Below, piece by piece: positions 15,649-24,419 of a stretch of DNA of 64,000 nucleotides. The stretch covers positions 1 through 64,000 of the forward strand of contig JAEEVA010000004.1 of the NCBI GenBank assembly GCA_016286995.1, given 5' to 3'. Numbering within the stretch: position 1 is the first letter of the stretch; each line of letters starts with the position of its first letter. The notes beneath the pieces were generated by a model. It had not been told where the DNA came from. It searched no databases and was given only the letters and a program-made list of their open reading frames with translations. Source of the DNA: Prevotella sp. GTDB taxonomy: Bacteria; Bacteroidota; Bacteroidia; Bacteroidales; Bacteroidaceae. The position numbers and the translations under genes are program-made.

Positions 15649-15846
15649 ATGAAAAAGCAATATATAAATCCCGAAATGCAGGTTGTTGAGATTGCAATGA
15701 AGCAGATACTGATGGTGTCAGGCCCAGACGTCTTTGGCGGTTCTGACGATCCTGTCATTGATAATCCAGGTAATATTCTTGCTCCGCCCATGATGCCAGA
15801 AGTTCCTGACATTCCTGAACTGCCTATTCCTGAGTTTATGCTCTAA
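15649..15846 (+). CDS. small Prevotella-type peptide, 65 residues
   Basis: The product begins MKKQYINPEMQVVEIAMKQI and continues with a short hydrophobic ILMVSG and a Pro/acidic C-terminal half rich in PxxP motifs (APPMMPEVPDIPELPIPEF). The N-terminal pattern MKKxYxxPxxxVVEI occurs in many tiny Bacteroidales proteins encoded next to surface-protein genes. It has no ordinary signal peptide. It lies 60 bp after the Ig-like protein gene and is followed by a strong terminator, so it could be the last gene of that transcript. Function unknown; a precursor-peptide role is possible but unsupported. Confidence 0.65.
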   Translation: MKKQYINPEMQVVEIAMKQILMVSGPDVFGGSDDPVIDNPGNILAPPMMPEVPDIPELPIPEFML

Positions 15847-15870
15847 GAGCAGCTGAACGATATACATTTG

Positions 15871-15912
15871 ACGAAAGCAGCGCAACCGTTGTGGTTGCGC
15901 TGCTTTCGTTTA
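15871..15912 (+). terminator. strong intrinsic terminator
   Basis: ACGAAAGCAGCGCAACC (15871-15887) pairs perfectly over 17 bp with 15893-15909 around a GTTGT loop and is followed by TTT. It ends the transcript of the small peptide gene. Confidence 0.85.
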
Positions 15913-15974
15913 GCGGAGGTATCGACGGATAAAGGTGCATTAACATTTTTTGAGTAATTTCTTTAGCCTAAAAC

Positions 15975-16005
15975 TTGTTTGTTTTAGGTAATTTTTGTAC
16001 CTTTG
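15975..16005 (+). promoter_or_regulatory. promoter of nrdDG
   Basis: TTG at 15975-15977, 20 bp, TACCTTTG at 15998-16005. The predicted leader is about 170 nt. Confidence 0.65.
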
Positions 16006-16022
16006 CATCCGATTCAAGTTGA

Positions 16023-16076
16023 CCAAAACGGGAAACTTTTCCCGAACCGAAAACAAAAAAGTTTTCCAAAACGGAA
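16023..16076 (+). promoter_or_regulatory. nrdD leader: two small hairpins between CCAAAACGG repeats
   Basis: Inverted repeat CGGGAAA-CT-TTTCCCG (16029-16044) and GAAAAC-A6-GTTTTC (16049-16066) lie in tandem. They are bracketed by CCAAAACGG at 16023 and again from 16066. No NrdR box or recognised riboswitch core was seen, but the arrangement at the head of a 170-nt leader may be regulatory. Confidence 0.35.
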
Positions 16077-16178
16077 TACTTCGGCCATGTTTAATAATCC
16101 CTCTCCTACCACTTTTGCCTGTGGCTGCGAGCAACATGAAAGCTGTCAATAACAATATATTAATAGAAAAATATAATA

Positions 16179-18284
16179 ATGGAGATTAAAAATTTTACCA
16201 TTACTAAACGCGACGGTTCTAAAGACCGTTTTTCGTTAGACAAAATCATGAACGCCATCGTCAAGGCGTTCGAGAGTGTAGATGAACCTGCAGACCTCGG
16301 CACAGTATCGAAAATACTGAGCCATCTGGACATGCACGACGACATCAAGGTGGAAGACATTCAGAACCAGGTGGAGGAGGCTCTGATGCGCGAAGGCTTC
16401 TACAAGGTGGCTAAGTCGTTCATCCTGTATCGTCAGGAACACCAGGAAGACCGTGAAACACTAGAGAAGATGATGTTCCTGTCGGAGTACATGGAGAGTG
16501 TGAACGCTGCTACAGGTTCGAAGTACGACGCCAATGCCAATGTGGAGCACAAGAATATCGCTACGCTGATTGGCGAACTGCCGAAGTCGAACTTCATCCG
16601 CCTGAACCGCCGTCTGCTGACCGACCGCATCAAGAAGATGTACGGCAAGCCCCTGGCCGACGAGTACATCGACAAGCTGACACACCACTTTATATATAAG
16701 AATGACGAGACGTCGCTAGCCAACTACTGTGCTTCAATCACGATGTACCCCTGGCTCATCAATGGTACGATGGAGATTGGCGGAAACTCGACAGCTCCCA
16801 CTAACCTGAAGTCGTTTGCCGGTGGCTTCGTCAACATGGTGTTCATGGTGAGCTCGATGCTGAGCGGTGCCTGTGCCACACCTGAGTTCCTGATGTATAT
16901 GAACTACTTCATCGGCAAGGAATATGGTCTGGACTACTGGAAGCGTGCCGACGAGCAGGCCGACCTGAGTCTGAAGAAGCGCACCATCGACAAGGTCATC
17001 ACCGACTACTTCGAGCAAATTGTCTACACGCTGAACCAGCCGACGGGAGCACGTAACTATCAGGCTGTGTTCTGGAATGTGGCTTACTACGACAAATACT
17101 ACTTCCAGTCCATCTTCGGTGAATTCTACTTCCCCGATGGCTCACAGCCCGACTGGGACGGACTCAGCTGGCTGCAGAAGCGCTTCATGAAGTGGTTCAA
17201 CCAGGAGCGCACGAAGACCCTGCTGACCTTCCCCGTAGAGACGATGGCCCTGCTGGTCGACGAGAACGGCGAATGCAAGGATAAGGAATGGGGCGACTTC
17301 ACCGCTGAGATGTATTCGGAGGGTCACTCGTTCTTCACCTATATGAGCGATAATGCCGACTCGCTGTCAAGCTGCTGCCGTCTGCGCAACGAGATTACTG
17401 ACAACGGTTTCAGCTATACACTGGGGGCTGGTGGTGTCAGCACTGGTTCGAAGTCGGTGCTTACTATCAATCTGAACCGCTGCATCCAGTATGCCGTCAA
17501 CCACAAGATGGACTATCTGGAGTATCTGGGCGGCATCATCGACCTGTGCCACAAGGTGCAGATTGCCTACAATGAGAACCTGAAGGAACTGCAGGCTCAT
17601 GGTATGCTGCCGCTGTTTGATGCCGGTTACATCAACATCTCGCGCCAGTACTTGACCATCGGTATCAACGGACTGGTAGAGGCTGCCGAGTTCATGGGTC
17701 TGAAGATTACGCCCAATGACGACTACCTGCACTTCGTTCAGGGCATCCTGGGACTCGTTGAGAAGTACAATAAGCAGTACCGCTCAAAGGACGTGATGTT
17801 CAACTGCGAGATGATTCCTGCCGAGAACGTTGGCGTGAAGCATGCCAAGTGGGACCGCGAAGACGGCTACTTCGTACCGCGCGACTGCTACAACAGCTAC
17901 TTCTACGTCGTTGAGGACGACTCGCTGTCAGTCATCGACAAGTTCAAGATGCACGGACGTCCATATATCGAGCACCTGACTGGTGGCTCGGCCCTGCACA
18001 TGAATCTGGACGAGCACCTCAGCAAACAGCAGTATCTGCATCTGCTGAAGGTCGCTGCCCAGGAGGGTTGCAACTACTTCACGTTCAATATCCCCAACAC
18101 CGTCTGCAACGACTGTGGCCACATCGACAAGCGCTTCCTGAAGGAGTGTCCGCACTGCCATTCAAAGAACGTCGACTACATGACACGTATCATCGGCTAC
18201 CTGAAGCGCGTCAGCAATTTCTCGCAGGCCCGCCAGGAAGAGGCAGCACGCCGTTATTACGCACACGCAGAAAGTGAAAAGTGA
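16179..18284 (+). CDS. nrdD: anaerobic (class III) ribonucleoside-triphosphate reductase NrdD
   Basis: 701 residues. The enzyme reduces ribonucleoside triphosphates to deoxy forms using a glycyl radical. An N-terminal ATP-cone (KRDGSKDRFSLDKIMNAI...) provides dATP/ATP activity control. The substrate-site cysteine region includes SSCCRLRN; the zinc site near the C-terminus is the CNDC...CPHC set (about residues 643-660); the radical glycine is in the RIIGYL motif near residue 673. The final codons ESEK-stop are made by the downstream heptamer repeat. The activase NrdG follows after 35 bp. Oxygen-sensitive; consistent with an obligate anaerobe. Confidence 0.95.
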   Translation: MEIKNFTITKRDGSKDRFSLDKIMNAIVKAFESVDEPADLGTVSKILSHLDMHDDIKVEDIQNQVEEALMREGFYKVAKSFILYRQEHQEDRETLEKMMFLSEYMESVNAATGSKYDANANVEHKNIATLIGELPKSNFIRLNRRLLTDRIKKMYGKPLADEYIDKLTHHFIYKNDETSLANYCASITMYPWLINGTMEIGGNSTAPTNLKSFAGGFVNMVFMVSSMLSGACATPEFLMYMNYFIGKEYGLDYWKRADEQADLSLKKRTIDKVITDYFEQIVYTLNQPTGARNYQAVFWNVAYYDKYYFQSIFGEFYFPDGSQPDWDGLSWLQKRFMKWFNQERTKTLLTFPVETMALLVDENGECKDKEWGDFTAEMYSEGHSFFTYMSDNADSLSSCCRLRNEITDNGFSYTLGAGGVSTGSKSVLTINLNRCIQYAVNHKMDYLEYLGGIIDLCHKVQIAYNENLKELQAHGMLPLFDAGYINISRQYLTIGINGLVEAAEFMGLKITPNDDYLHFVQGILGLVEKYNKQYRSKDVMFNCEMIPAENVGVKHAKWDREDGYFVPRDCYNSYFYVVEDDSLSVIDKFKMHGRPYIEHLTGGSALHMNLDEHLSKQQYLHLLKVAAQEGCNYFTFNIPNTVCNDCGHIDKRFLKECPHCHSKNVDYMTRIIGYLKRVSNFSQARQEEAARRYYAHAESEK

Positions 18285-18313
18285 AGAGTGAAAAGTGAAA
18301 AATTTGCTACCGC
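18273..18313 (+). repeat. heptamer repeat element, copy 2 (four AGTGAAR units plus AATTTGCTACCGC)
   Basis: Four units at 18273-18300 are followed directly by AATTTGCTACCGC at 18301-18313. The nrdD TGA stop (18282-18284) is in the second unit, exactly as for nrfH in copy 1. nrdG begins 7 bp after the element. Confidence 0.9.
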
Positions 18314-18319
18314 TCTAAC

Positions 18320-18802
18320 ATGCTGAAATACGTCAACACTGGAGTTGTTTTTCAGGAGATACCCGACGAAGTGACACTGGCAATTAACATTTCTAATTGC
18401 CCGTGTCACTGTCCAGGGTGTCACAGCCACTATTTATGGGAAGACATCGGCTTGCCATTAAATACTGATGCGCTGGACGATTTCGTCGCCCAGTATGGTT
18501 CCGACATCACATGTATTGCCTTCATGGGCGGCGATGCTGACCCCGTGGGTGTCAACCAGCTGGCACAATACATACACGAATACCATCCGCAGTTCCATGT
18601 AGCGTGGTATAGTGGACGTATCCGTATCCCGTCGGTGGTCAACAAGCAGGACTTTGACTACATCAAGATAGGACCGTACATCCGTCATTTGGGCCCGTTG
18701 AAGTCATCGACGACCAATCAAAGAATGTACCGCCAGACTCTGGATGGCGACTTTGAGGATATCACCTACCGATTCTGGCGGCAGCATGATATCGCTATAT
18801 AG
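18320..18802 (+). CDS. nrdG: anaerobic ribonucleotide reductase activase NrdG (radical SAM)
   Basis: 160 residues. The radical-SAM cluster motif CxxxCxxC is at Cys27, Cys31 and Cys34 (NCPCHCPGCH). It binds a 4Fe-4S cluster and S-adenosylmethionine and creates the glycyl radical on NrdD. A GG-D motif (AFMGGDADP) and the WYSGR segment fit the NrdG family, and the length is normal. It pairs with nrdD directly upstream; the gap is filled by the heptamer repeat element, which might also influence how much activase is made relative to NrdD. The gene ends convergently against the Na/Pi transporter gene. Confidence 0.93.
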   Translation: MLKYVNTGVVFQEIPDEVTLAINISNCPCHCPGCHSHYLWEDIGLPLNTDALDDFVAQYGSDITCIAFMGGDADPVGVNQLAQYIHEYHPQFHVAWYSGRIRIPSVVNKQDFDYIKIGPYIRHLGPLKSSTTNQRMYRQTLDGDFEDITYRFWRQHDIAI

Positions 18803-18803
18803 T

Positions 18804-20522
18804 TCATTTCCCAAATCTGGCCTCAACGACATTCACCACGTAGTCGCCCAGTTTCTCGCACTCGCTCACTAAGTCGGCATACATGGTGCCGATGGCATAG
18901 TCGTACTTGTGGTCGTTGATGGCCTGGATATTGGCAGACTTCAGCGTGTTACGACGTTCGTTGATTTCATTCTCGATACGGATGGTCTCGTTGATATCCA
19001 TCTCATCGCGTCGACCGCTCAGAATGTGGTTCATCTCCGTCAAGGCATCGTCAGTAAGCTGAATCATACTACGCAGATCCTCATACTGATGCTCTGTGAA
19101 GTCCTGACCAGACGTAAAACGACGGTTCATGGTGCGCGCCAGGTTGTAGCCGGCGTCGCCAATAGACTCAAGCTCGCTGATCTGACGCAGCATCTGGCGA
19201 ATCTTCCACTTCGTTTCATCAGACAAGTGGGCATCGCTGACTTGCTCCAGATATTTAGCAATCTCAATCTCCATGTTGTCGCTGATACCTTCGTACTTCT
19301 TAATACGGGAGAAGAGTTTGTTGAAAGCCTCACCGTCCTTCTCGTCCAGCAGGTCGCGAACCATACCGAACATACGCTGCATACGGACACCGAAGAGCAT
19401 AATCTCCTTCTGAGCCTGCAGCACCGAGATTTCCGGGGTCTTCATGATACCAGAAGAGATATAATGCAGACGGGTATCTTCCTCTTCATCCTCCTTCTTC
19501 GACTTGATAACGTGGCATACCAACTTTTCTATCTGGGGAATGAACCAGATGAGGATGCCCGTATTGACCAGATTGAAGCAGGTATGGAAGGCTGCCAGCA
19601 CAAAGCTCAGCTTGGCAGCATTGGCCAGAAAGACAGTGTGCGAGACGGCATTAGCCGTCATCGTAACATCATAGCCCACTAATCCGCATACCATATCTAC
19701 AAAGGGACGGAAGGCAATGAGTATCCAGCAGACGCCAAAAAGGTTGAAGAACATGTGTGCAAAAGCAGCACGACGTGCCTGTGTGCCTGCCGACATCGCC
19801 ACGATGTTCGAGGTCACGGTGGTACCGATGTTTTCACCCATCACTAAAGCAATGCCCTGATAGATGGGCAAAACACCACTGGAGCAGAGTATCATGGTGA
19901 TGGCCATCACAGCAGCAGATGACTGAACGCACATGGTCAGGATGCCACCGATAAGCAGGAACAGCAATGTGGTGGTGAAGGCCTGTGGGTCGAAGCTGGA
20001 GAAGAAGGCCAGCACAGATTCGTTCTCGCCAAGATTCATGTCGATGCCTGTCTGTCGTAACGTGCCCAGTCCAAGGAACATAAAGGCGATACCGAACAGG
20101 AAGTCACCAACCACGCGGTTGCTCTTTCTATAGATAAGAATGATGGCAATAAAGAAGGCGGGATAAACAAAATCGGTGATGTTGAACGAAAATCCTGCCG
20201 ACATAATCCAAGCCGTCAGGGTGGTACCGATGTTGGCACCCATGATGACTGAAATAGCCTGGGCCAGCGTCAGGAGTCCTGCCGATACGAACGACACCGT
20301 CATCACTGTGGTTGCTGTTGACGACTGCACGGCTGCTGTTACACCGACACCTGTCAGCATGCCTGTAAAGCGGTTGGTGGTCATGGCACCTAACACGTGA
20401 CGAAGCTGCGGTCCTGCCATCTTCTGCAGGGCATCACTCATGGTCTTCATACCATACATCAACAGGGCTAGCGATCCTAACAGTCGGAACGCCAACAACA
20501 GATAACTTTGCGAATTGTCCAT
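18804..20522 (-). CDS. Na+/phosphate cotransporter family protein with C-terminal PhoU-like domain
   Basis: 572 residues. The N-terminal 350 residues hold two inverted Na_Pi_cotrans repeats with the QSSTATT and QSSAAVMAIT motifs and the GANIGTT/GENIGTT sequences that build the sodium and phosphate sites, within about eight to nine membrane helices. The rest is a cytoplasmic helical PhoU-like region (about residues 370-570). Family members import phosphate with sodium, though some bacterial ones work in efflux or on other anions. It starts 9 bp after the sugar transporter stop and is probably co-transcribed with it, an unexpected pairing. Confidence 0.88.
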   Translation of the reverse strand: MDNSQSYLLLAFRLLGSLALLMYGMKTMSDALQKMAGPQLRHVLGAMTTNRFTGMLTGVGVTAAVQSSTATTVMTVSFVSAGLLTLAQAISVIMGANIGTTLTAWIMSAGFSFNITDFVYPAFFIAIILIYRKSNRVVGDFLFGIAFMFLGLGTLRQTGIDMNLGENESVLAFFSSFDPQAFTTTLLFLLIGGILTMCVQSSAAVMAITMILCSSGVLPIYQGIALVMGENIGTTVTSNIVAMSAGTQARRAAFAHMFFNLFGVCWILIAFRPFVDMVCGLVGYDVTMTANAVSHTVFLANAAKLSFVLAAFHTCFNLVNTGILIWFIPQIEKLVCHVIKSKKEDEEEDTRLHYISSGIMKTPEISVLQAQKEIMLFGVRMQRMFGMVRDLLDEKDGEAFNKLFSRIKKYEGISDNMEIEIAKYLEQVSDAHLSDETKWKIRQMLRQISELESIGDAGYNLARTMNRRFTSGQDFTEHQYEDLRSMIQLTDDALTEMNHILSGRRDEMDINETIRIENEINERRNTLKSANIQAINDHKYDYAIGTMYADLVSECEKLGDYVVNVVEARFGK

Positions 20523-20531
20523 ATTCTTATT

Positions 20532-21842
20532 CTATTTGGTGCGTTGGAAAGTGCGATAGCCGTAGACAATAATGACGAGGAAGCACAACAAGGGCAGGAT
20601 AAACGAGACGTTAACGGCAGGCATGTCGAAGAGCGTTCCCATGTCGATGATACGGGCCTGCAGCGGAGGAAGCACCGAACCGCCGAGGATAGCCATAATG
20701 AGTCCGGCAGCGCCAAACTTCGCGTCATCGCCCAGCCCCTGCAGGGCAATGCCATAGATGGTGGGGAACATCAGCGACATACAGGCTGAGATGGCCACAA
20801 GGCAATATAGACCAACGCGTCCGTCAATGAAGATGACACCTAACGTCAGGCAGGTACCCACTACAGCCAGAATACCCAACAGGGCACCGGCATTGATGTA
20901 TTTCAGGAAGTAGGTACAGATGAATCGGCTGGTGACGAAGATAGCCATTGCCACAATGTTATAGGTCTGCGACAGGACTTCGGCATCTTGTTCGGCCATA
21001 CCTTCGTTCATAAATACACGCGTACCATATTGTATAATGAATGTCCAGCACATAATCTGTACGCCGACATAGAAGAACTGGGCAATGACACCCTCACGGT
21101 AGTAATCGATGCGGCAGATGCGCTTCAGCGTGGCCAGTGGATGAACATCGTGGTTCTGATCGGCATTATGGGGCATCTTCGTAAACCAAATGACAGCGAA
21201 CATAATAGCAATGATGGCGCCGATGGCCAGATAGGGGCCAATGAGTACGCCGAGGTCTGAGTCACGCATGGCGGCAAACTGTGCGTCGTCCAGCAGGGCG
21301 CGTTCCTCGGTGGAAGCCGGATTCAACTTGGCCTGAATGAAGTTCATGGCAACATACATGCCACACAGCGAACCCATGGGATTGAAGCATTGGGCCATAT
21401 TCAGTCGGCGTGTACTGGTCTCTTCCGTTCCCATCGACAGGATATAGGGGTTACAACTCGTTTCCAGGAATGACAAGCCGCAGGTCAGGATGAAATAGGC
21501 CACAAGGAATGGATAGTACATACCTGTCCATGATGCCGGAAGGAAGAGCAAAGCACCAGTAGCATAGAGTCCCAAGCCCATCAGCACACCAGCCTTATAG
21601 CTGTATTTGCGGATGAACATGGCAGCAGGGAAGGCCATCGCAAAGTAACCGCCATAGAAGGCCACCTGCACCAAGGCACCATCGGTGACGCTCATACGGA
21701 AAATCTTGGAAAAAGCTTTCACCATTGGATTAGTGATGTCGTTGGCAAAGCCCCACAGGGCAAAACACGAGGTTACGAGAATGAACGGAACAAGATAGCT
21801 CACACCGTCCTTCGAAAGAATTGATTGGTTTTTATTGTCCAT
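20532..21842 (-). CDS. MFS sugar transporter, FucP-like (L-fucose:H+ symporter family)
   Basis: 436 residues with about twelve predicted membrane helices. Family signatures are visible: FALWGFANDITNPMVKAFSK in helix 1, a QVAFYGGYFAMAFPAA region, the FLETSCNPYILSMG motif and RLNMAQCFNPMGSL. FucP-type carriers import L-fucose or other hexoses with protons; in Bacteroidetes the family also carries glucose, galactose or N-acetylglucosamine. Its position next to, and divergent from, a pectate lyase operon hints at uptake of a pectin-derived sugar. Exact substrate not determinable. Confidence 0.9.
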   Translation of the reverse strand: MDNKNQSILSKDGVSYLVPFILVTSCFALWGFANDITNPMVKAFSKIFRMSVTDGALVQVAFYGGYFAMAFPAAMFIRKYSYKAGVLMGLGLYATGALLFLPASWTGMYYPFLVAYFILTCGLSFLETSCNPYILSMGTEETSTRRLNMAQCFNPMGSLCGMYVAMNFIQAKLNPASTEERALLDDAQFAAMRDSDLGVLIGPYLAIGAIIAIMFAVIWFTKMPHNADQNHDVHPLATLKRICRIDYYREGVIAQFFYVGVQIMCWTFIIQYGTRVFMNEGMAEQDAEVLSQTYNIVAMAIFVTSRFICTYFLKYINAGALLGILAVVGTCLTLGVIFIDGRVGLYCLVAISACMSLMFPTIYGIALQGLGDDAKFGAAGLIMAILGGSVLPPLQARIIDMGTLFDMPAVNVSFILPLLCFLVIIVYGYRTFQRTK

Positions 21843-21885
21843 TGTTTTTGATAGTTTTCAAGTTCTTGGCCACAGATGGCGGTTG

Positions 21886-21893
21886 CAAAGTTA
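21886..21893 (-). promoter_or_regulatory. -7 box for the sugar transporter gene
   Basis: Minus-strand TAACTTTG, 43 bp upstream of the start codon. A -33 box at normal spacing was not recognised. Confidence 0.5.
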
Positions 21894-22033
21894 AGCATTT
21901 TTTTCCGTATAGCCATCATCAATTTCGAAAAATTTCCATATTTCGTCTGTAGTTGTGGGAATTGATGACATCAGACAGCCTTGTTCGTCTTTAGAATAAT
22001 AGAATATAAAACAACTCAAAGGACAAAACTGAT

Positions 22034-23803
22034 ATGAAAAGACTTATTTTGATGGCTGCTGTGCTGACTGTTGCCCTGTCTGCCAGTGCCCAGTATCCTG
22101 ACCTGACAGACGAGGCCAAGCAGTTGATAAACATGCAAAAGGCACAGTGGAAGGCGCATAGCGACTCAGCATGGGAGGTAGCATTCCCCATTGTTGTCGA
22201 GGAAGCCAAGGCCGGTCGACCCTATGTGCCCTGGGCTTCTCGTCCCTACGATCTGCGTCAGGCCAATATTCCTGCTTTCCCCGGTGCTGAAGGTGGCGGT
22301 ATGTTTACCTTTGGTGGTCGTGGTGGCAAGGTACTCACCGTTACCAACCTGAATGACGATGGTCCCGGCTCGTTCCGTTGGGCTTGTGAACAGGGTGGTG
22401 CCCGTATCGTGGTGTTCAACGTCAGTGGTATCATCCGTTTGAAGTCGCCCGTCTATGTGCGTGCTCCGTACATCACCATTGCTGGACAAACGGCTCCTGG
22501 CGAGGGTGTTATCATTGCAGGCGAGTCATTCCAGGTCGATACGCACGATGTCATTGTACGCCATATGCGTTTCCGTCGCGGCGAGACGCTGGTGACGAAT
22601 CGTGAAGATTCCTTTGGTGGCAATCCCGTAGGAAACATCATGATTGACCACTGCTCGTGTGAGTGGGGTTTGGATGAGAATATCTCATTCTATCGCCACA
22701 TGTTCGATATGCATGATGGCAAACCCAACCGCAAAGAGCCTACTGTCAATGTAACCATCCAGAATACCATCAGCGCCAAAGCTCTCGATACATGGAATCA
22801 CGCCTTCGGTTCAACGATTGGTGGCGAGAACACGACCTTTATGCGTAACCTGTGGGCAGACAACACAGGACGTAACCCAAGTATCGGCTGGGGCGGTGTG
22901 TTCAACTATATTAATAATGTGGTGTATAACTGGGTACATCGTACCGCTGACGGTGGTGAGTTCTCGACGATGTCGAACTTCATCAACAACTATTACAAGC
23001 CCGGTCCATTGACTCCGAAGGACGGGCCCGTTGGTCACCGTATCGTGAAGAGTGAGAGCCGTTCACAGGGACTGTTCCCCTATAAGCAGTTCGGCCGTGT
23101 CTATGCAGTGGGAAACATCATGGAGGGTTATCCGGAGATTACAAAAGATAACTGGAATGGTGGTATCCAGACTGCCGACAAGGATGGTGAGATGGATGCT
23201 ACGGAGTTGGCTCTGATGCGTTCTGACGAGCCCTTTGTCTGTCCGCCAATCACCATTATGGAGACACAACAAGCCTTTGACTGGGTGCTTTCAAATGCAG
23301 GTGCTACCGTCCCCTGCCGTGATATCGTTGACCAGCGTATCTGCGAGGAGGTCCGCACAGGGAAAGCTTACTATGTAGAGAACTACGAGGAGCAGTTGGC
23401 CAAGATAGAGAAGAAGACCAAGAAGCCGCAGAATCCTTACGGGGACATGTGGGGTCTGCACGAGAAGTCGAAGAATGCAGAAGGTTACTTTAAATATCGT
23501 CGTCTGCCCAATGATAGCTACAAGCAGGGCGTCATCACCGATCCGCGTCAGATGGGAGGATATCCAGAATATAAAGCCTGGCAACCATATAAGGACACAG
23601 ATATGGATGGTATGCCAGATGAGTGGGAGACAGCTAACGGGCTGAATCCCAATGACGCCAGTGATGCTGTGAAGGACTGCAATGGCGATGGCTATACAAA
23701 CATCGAGAAATACATCAATGCCATTCCTACTGGCACGAGGGTCGACTGGACAAACGTCAAGAATAACCGCGACACCCTCGCTGAAAAGGGTAAACTGATG
23801 TAA
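22034..23803 (+). CDS. secreted PL1-type pectate lyase with calcium-binding C-terminus
   Basis: 589 residues. A signal peptide (cleavage near ALSASAQ) is followed by the right-handed beta-helix of the PL1 family: AFPGAEGGGMFTFGGRGGK at the start, ITIAGQTAPGEG, VIVRHMRFRRG and the metal-binding IMIDHCSCEWGLDENISF region. It should cleave homogalacturonan by beta-elimination in the periplasm or outside the cell. Near the C-terminus an acidic repeat DTDMDGMPDEWE...DCNGDGYTNIEKYIN resembles thrombospondin type 3 or dockerin-like calcium loops. It is the first gene of a tight operon with DUF3826 (4-bp gap) and the large beta-helix gene. Confidence 0.88.
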   Translation: MKRLILMAAVLTVALSASAQYPDLTDEAKQLINMQKAQWKAHSDSAWEVAFPIVVEEAKAGRPYVPWASRPYDLRQANIPAFPGAEGGGMFTFGGRGGKVLTVTNLNDDGPGSFRWACEQGGARIVVFNVSGIIRLKSPVYVRAPYITIAGQTAPGEGVIIAGESFQVDTHDVIVRHMRFRRGETLVTNREDSFGGNPVGNIMIDHCSCEWGLDENISFYRHMFDMHDGKPNRKEPTVNVTIQNTISAKALDTWNHAFGSTIGGENTTFMRNLWADNTGRNPSIGWGGVFNYINNVVYNWVHRTADGGEFSTMSNFINNYYKPGPLTPKDGPVGHRIVKSESRSQGLFPYKQFGRVYAVGNIMEGYPEITKDNWNGGIQTADKDGEMDATELALMRSDEPFVCPPITIMETQQAFDWVLSNAGATVPCRDIVDQRICEEVRTGKAYYVENYEEQLAKIEKKTKKPQNPYGDMWGLHEKSKNAEGYFKYRRLPNDSYKQGVITDPRQMGGYPEYKAWQPYKDTDMDGMPDEWETANGLNPNDASDAVKDCNGDGYTNIEKYINAIPTGTRVDWTNVKNNRDTLAEKGKLM

Positions 23804-23807
23804 GCCT

Positions 23808-24416
23808 ATGAAAAAGGTATTGCTTGCAGCGTTGGTATCGCTGCTAACCATAACGGCAAGTGCCCAGCTCGTAGTCCTTAATGATGACGGGCGCGACTCG
23901 GCCTATGTAGAGAGTATCGTCAAGCGGTCGCAGAAGATTGTCGACGGGCTGCAACTCGATGACCAGAAAACAGCCCGGAATGTGCGCAACATCATTGCCA
24001 ACCGCTACTTCCTGCTGAACGACATTCATTCGAAGTACGACAAGTCACAGCAGGCTGAGCGTGACGCAGAACTTTACAGGCACCACTTCGAGTTGGCATC
24101 GACACTGGCACTCTATCTGAACGAGGAACAAATCGATGCCGTGAAGGACGGTATGACGTTCGGACGGTTGAAACGAGACTACCAGGCGACACAGGACATG
24201 ATACCCTCATTGTCGGATTTTGAGAAACAGCAAATTCTCATCTGGCTCAAAGAGGCACGTGAATACGCAATGGATGCTGCCGACTCGAAAGGCAAGCACT
24301 TCTGGTTCGACAAATACCGCGGACGTACCAACAACTGGCTCTCCAGTCGTGGCTATGACCTAAAGAAAGAGCGCGATGACTGGATGAAGCGCATAGAAGA
24401 TGCCAAAAAGCAGTAA
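23808..24416 (+). CDS. DUF3826 secreted helical protein
   Basis: 202 residues with a signal peptide ending near TASAQ and an otherwise helical, charged sequence. It fits the DUF3826 family in length and motifs (NVRNIIANRYFLLNDIH, LNEEQIDAVKDGMT, and the final KHFWFDKYRGRTNNWLSSRG). DUF3826 genes recur beside pectin and rhamnogalacturonan enzymes in Bacteroidetes, but no activity is established. It sits between the pectate lyase gene (4-bp gap) and the beta-helix/DUF6298 gene (3-bp gap), so the three products are likely made together. Confidence 0.82.
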   Translation: MKKVLLAALVSLLTITASAQLVVLNDDGRDSAYVESIVKRSQKIVDGLQLDDQKTARNVRNIIANRYFLLNDIHSKYDKSQQAERDAELYRHHFELASTLALYLNEEQIDAVKDGMTFGRLKRDYQATQDMIPSLSDFEKQQILIWLKEAREYAMDAADSKGKHFWFDKYRGRTNNWLSSRGYDLKKERDDWMKRIEDAKKQ

Positions 24417-24419
24417 AAC

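Noticed and set aside
16006..16178. Adenosylcobalamin riboswitch before nrdD
   Set aside because: No B12-box-like consensus could be found; class III reductase does not use cobalamin.
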